Source: Thermodesulfovibrionia bacterium
Lineage (GTDB): Bacteria > Nitrospirota > Thermodesulfovibrionia > UBA6902
Reading direction: 5' to 3'
Length of the DNA stretch: 64,000 nucleotides
NCBI GenBank assembly: GCA_020053105.1
Contig: JAGVNU010000085.1
Coordinates: 89,124 to 153,123, forward strand
The translations under genes and the position numbers were made by a program. Shown here piece by piece: positions 61,993 through 64,000 of this stretch; position 1 is the stretch's first letter, and every line of letters starts with the position of its first letter. The notes under the pieces were generated by a model. That model saw only the letters and a list, made by a program, of their open reading frames with translations. It was not told where the DNA came from and made no database searches.

Positions 61993-62697
61993 ATGGAATT
62001 TAATGATTTTGATTTTCACCCCAATGTTGCAGCCGGGGTAAAGGCTGCAGGCTATGTCACACCGACGCCGATACAGACGCAGGCGATTCCGCCAGTACTT
62101 GAGGGACACGACGTGATGGGACTGGCACAAACAGGAACAGGGAAAACAGCGGCCTTTGTGCTGCCGATACTGCATCGTCTGATGCAGGGACCCCGCGGTC
62201 GTGTCCGCGCACTCGTCATCGCTCCGACGCGCGAGCTGGCGCAGCAGATTCACGAGGCAATCGGCGGTTTGGGAAAACAGACACGCCTCCGGAGCGCGAC
62301 TATTTATGGCGGCGTGGGTATGAACCCGCAGATAGAGAAGCTTCGCAACGGGGCAGAGATAGTCGTTGCCTGTCCCGGCCGCCTGCTTGATCACATTAAA
62401 CAGCGCACAATAAACCTGTCGCATCTGGAGGTGCTTGTTCTCGACGAGGCAGACAGGATGTTCGACATGGGCTTTTTACCTGATATCCGCAAGATTATTA
62501 AGCAGGTGCCGGCCAGGAGACAGACGTTGTTGTTCTCGGCAACCATGCCTGATGATATCAGGCGTCTTGCCGGTGAAGTTCTGCATGCACCGGTTACGGT
62601 CCAGGTCGATCACACTGCGCCCTTAAATACAGTTGCGCATGCTCTCTACCCGGTTGATCAGCACCTGAAAACCTCGCTGTTACTCGAACTGCTGTGA
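61993..62697 (+). CDS. rhlE: DEAD-box RNA helicase (RhlE type), N-terminal part, ended by in-frame TGA
   Basis: Start ATG 61993 behind AAGGAG. Residues 1-234 hold the RecA-1 domain: Q-motif TPTPIQTQAIP, Walker A AQTGTGKT, PTRELAQQ, GGVGMNPQ, TPGR-like CPGRLLD, VLDEADRMFDMGF and SATMPDDI. After LLELL the codon at 62695-62697 is TGA, and the same frame continues HTDTESVLIFTRTKHRAKRI. Family members normally have a sense codon here, commonly Arg in LLRHTD-like sequences, so a CGA to TGA change is likely. The helicase would be truncated before the second RecA domain and inactive unless read through. Sequencing error cannot be excluded. Confidence 0.85.
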   Translation: MEFNDFDFHPNVAAGVKAAGYVTPTPIQTQAIPPVLEGHDVMGLAQTGTGKTAAFVLPILHRLMQGPRGRVRALVIAPTRELAQQIHEAIGGLGKQTRLRSATIYGGVGMNPQIEKLRNGAEIVVACPGRLLDHIKQRTINLSHLEVLVLDEADRMFDMGFLPDIRKIIKQVPARRQTLLFSATMPDDIRRLAGEVLHAPVTVQVDHTAPLNTVAHALYPVDQHLKTSLLLELL

Positions 62698-62718
62698 CAT
62701 ACAGACACTGAATCGGTA

Positions 62719-63339
62719 TTGATATTTACTCGCACCAAGCACCGCGCCAAACGTATAGGACAACAACTTGAGACGGCCGGATACCGTGCTGCATCACTGC
62801 AGGGGAACCTTTCGCAAAACAGGCGGCAGGCCGCTCTCGACGGATTCCGTGACGGTTCGTATCAGATACTTGTCGCAACCGACATAGCGGCCCGCGGCAT
62901 AGATGTCTCAAGCATATCCCACGTCATTAACTATGACATGCCGGATACTGCCGACGCGTACACGCACCGTATAGGCCGCACCGGACGTGCCGCAAAGACC
63001 GGAGATGCCTTTACTTTCATTACCCGTGAAGACGGAGACATGGTGCGCAGCATCGAACGAGTACTCGGTGAGAAAGTGGAGCGCCGCATGCTTGAAGGTT
63101 TTGATTATAAAAAGGCGACACCCGGGCGTGATACCGAATTTGCCCGCCCGCCGCGTCAACAGCAGCGACGCAGGGAGCATACTGCTGCGACGCCAAAAAG
63201 CAGGAAGCAAAATGAGGGAAAAACAGAAGCACGGAAGTCCACAAGTGCGAAAATACAAAACACATCAAAACGGCGTTTCGCACGGCACTCGTTTGTTTCA
63301 ACGCCGGGCACTGGCCGGGCCCACAATCCCAACGTATGA
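62719..63339 (+). CDS. rhlE: DEAD-box RNA helicase (RhlE type), C-terminal part after the TGA
   Basis: The same frame as the preceding part, open from 62698; a TTG at 62719 is only nominally a start and has no ribosome site. It encodes the RecA-2 domain: VLIFTRTKHRAKRIG, ASLQGNLSQNRRQAALDGF, LVATDIAARGIDV, INYDMPDTADAYTHRIGRTGR. An Arg/Lys/Gln-rich basic tail (RQQQRRREH) is typical of RhlE-like helicases, which act in ribosome assembly and RNA turnover. It overlaps the RNase H-like gene by 4 bases. It is best seen as the second half of one broken gene, 61993-63339. Confidence 0.8.
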   Translation: MIFTRTKHRAKRIGQQLETAGYRAASLQGNLSQNRRQAALDGFRDGSYQILVATDIAARGIDVSSISHVINYDMPDTADAYTHRIGRTGRAAKTGDAFTFITREDGDMVRSIERVLGEKVERRMLEGFDYKKATPGRDTEFARPPRQQQRRREHTAATPKSRKQNEGKTEARKSTSAKIQNTSKRRFARHSFVSTPGTGRAHNPNV

Positions 63340-63854
63340 ACAGTTTTTCTCTTTTCACTGATGTAAGTCTGGATCCCGGGCGTAAACTCGGCGTGGGCGC
63401 CTACCTTGTCGTTCCATCTTCATTTTTGGAAGTCTCGCACCACAGTATTGAAAGATCTGCAATAACCGTGCGGGTAGAAGTAAAAAAGTTTGAAGATACT
63501 TCGTCGACAAAGCTTGAAGTCCAGACTGTTTTATATGCTCTTGAAGATTTTCGAAATGAATTAAAGGCTGCCGGTCCGGTAAAACTGCAGGTATACACTG
63601 ATTCCCAGTGCATTGCGGGTCTCCTGGGCAGAAGACAAAGATTGGAGGGCAGTAGATTCATCAGCAGGGGGAAAAATCTCCGGATTACACACGCTTCTCT
63701 TTACCGGAAATTTTATGAACTCCACGGTGAACTGGGTTTTGAGGTCATAAAGGTGGCGGGTCATACCCGCTCCAGCTCACAGGATGCCGTTGACCGTATT
63801 TTTTCCTGTGTGGACAGGGAAGCGAGGCTGCGGTTACACCTCTGGATGGCTTAA
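63336..63854 (+). CDS. RNase H-like protein
   Basis: A 172-residue protein with an RNase H fold: FTDVSLDPG (first catalytic Asp), TKLEVQTVLYAL (Glu), VYTDSQCIAGLLG (second Asp) and SSSQDAVDRIFSCVDREAR (last Asp). Residue spacing fits an RNase HI-like nuclease hydrolysing RNA in RNA-DNA hybrids, but overall similarity to RnhA is low, so the substrate is uncertain. Start ATGA overlaps the helicase end by 4 bases; an RNA helicase and a hybrid nuclease together suggest an RNA-processing pair. No gene is visible in the remaining 63855-64000. Confidence 0.78.
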   Translation: MNSFSLFTDVSLDPGRKLGVGAYLVVPSSFLEVSHHSIERSAITVRVEVKKFEDTSSTKLEVQTVLYALEDFRNELKAAGPVKLQVYTDSQCIAGLLGRRQRLEGSRFISRGKNLRITHASLYRKFYELHGELGFEVIKVAGHTRSSSQDAVDRIFSCVDREARLRLHLWMA

Positions 63855-64000
63855 TGGTTTTATTGATTTTCTATCTGACTCCTTTCAAGCTGTCTGAATC
63901 TTAGATACTGTCAACTATTTTGTGTAAATATGATATAGCGGTAAATTAGGCCGCACCTTTCCTATCGGGTTTGCTCTCCAACTCAACTCCATTTTTAAAG

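Noticed and set aside
62695..62697. Selenocysteine or stop-codon recoding at the helicase TGA
   Set aside because: No SECIS-like hairpin is evident just after the codon and DEAD-box helicases have no Cys or Sec at this place; a nonsense mutation or error is simpler.
1..64000. CRISPR arrays, insertion sequences, rRNA genes and riboswitches
   Set aside because: No regularly spaced repeats, transposase genes, rRNA-like stretches or known riboswitch cores were seen on reading the window.

Overview
The window looks like a chromosome segment of a flagellated, Gram-negative (two-membrane) bacterium. Outer-membrane machinery supports this (TamA/TamB, an MlaA-type lipoprotein, several lipobox signal peptides), together with a Tat-exported HiPIP-like protein, two flagellar stator pairs, a FliS chaperone and sigma-54-like and sigma-28-like promoters. 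The mixture (HiPIP, radical SAM/B12 proteins, DUF6485-type protein, sigma-54-like control of a flagellar glycan locus) suggests Nitrospirota or a relative of the former Deltaproteobacteria. That is a guess from gene content; no rRNA or taxonomic marker is present.

Layout. 1-7.8 kb: the end of a chemotaxis receptor, a truncated AsmA-like gene, a small secreted repeat protein, then envelope and lipid genes (TVP38/TMEM64 membrane protein divergent from an exo-endonuclease-phosphatase protein and a phospholipase D), a HiPIP-like protein, a polysaccharide deacetylase with a Bax-like glucosaminidase, and a Spy/CpxP-like lipoprotein. 8.0-16.5 kb (minus strand): histidine kinase, YihY, TamA, TamB. 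16.8-22.9 kb (plus): PRC-barrel protein, GlgX, MlaA and an MMPL/RND exporter.

23.1-52.7 kb is the striking part: fliS, a MerR-type regulator behind a good sigma-54-like promoter, then about 29 kb of almost head-to-tail, often overlapping genes. They encode glycosyltransferases of several families (GT2, GT4, GT9, CgeB-like), two DUF115/MptE-like (Maf-related) proteins, SAM methyltransferases, three radical SAM proteins (two with B12-binding-type N-termini), a CMP-sugar synthetase-like enzyme, a 2-hydroxyacid dehydrogenase, an SDR and a cyclase. Many are multidomain fusions ending in TPR repeats. The setting between fliS and the motor genes suggests a flagellin (or flagellum-linked surface) glycan modification island, with unusual radical-SAM and methyltransferase chemistry and TPR scaffolds built into the enzymes.

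52.7-59.9 kb: motility signalling and motor: an unknown protein, a stand-alone receiver, a PilZ protein, a PomA/MotA-like and a short MotB-like stator pair, a PAS histidine kinase, then convergently a classical MotA and a long MotB with duplicated C-terminal repeats, behind a sigma-28-like promoter. 60-64 kb: a DUF6485-like protein, tRNA-Leu(CAA), a HigBA-type toxin-antitoxin module flanked by a 14-bp direct repeat, a small unknown protein, a DEAD-box RNA helicase broken by an in-frame TGA, and an RNase H-like protein overlapping its end. Two genes appear disrupted as sequenced: a frameshift in one B12 radical SAM gene and the nonsense codon in the helicase.
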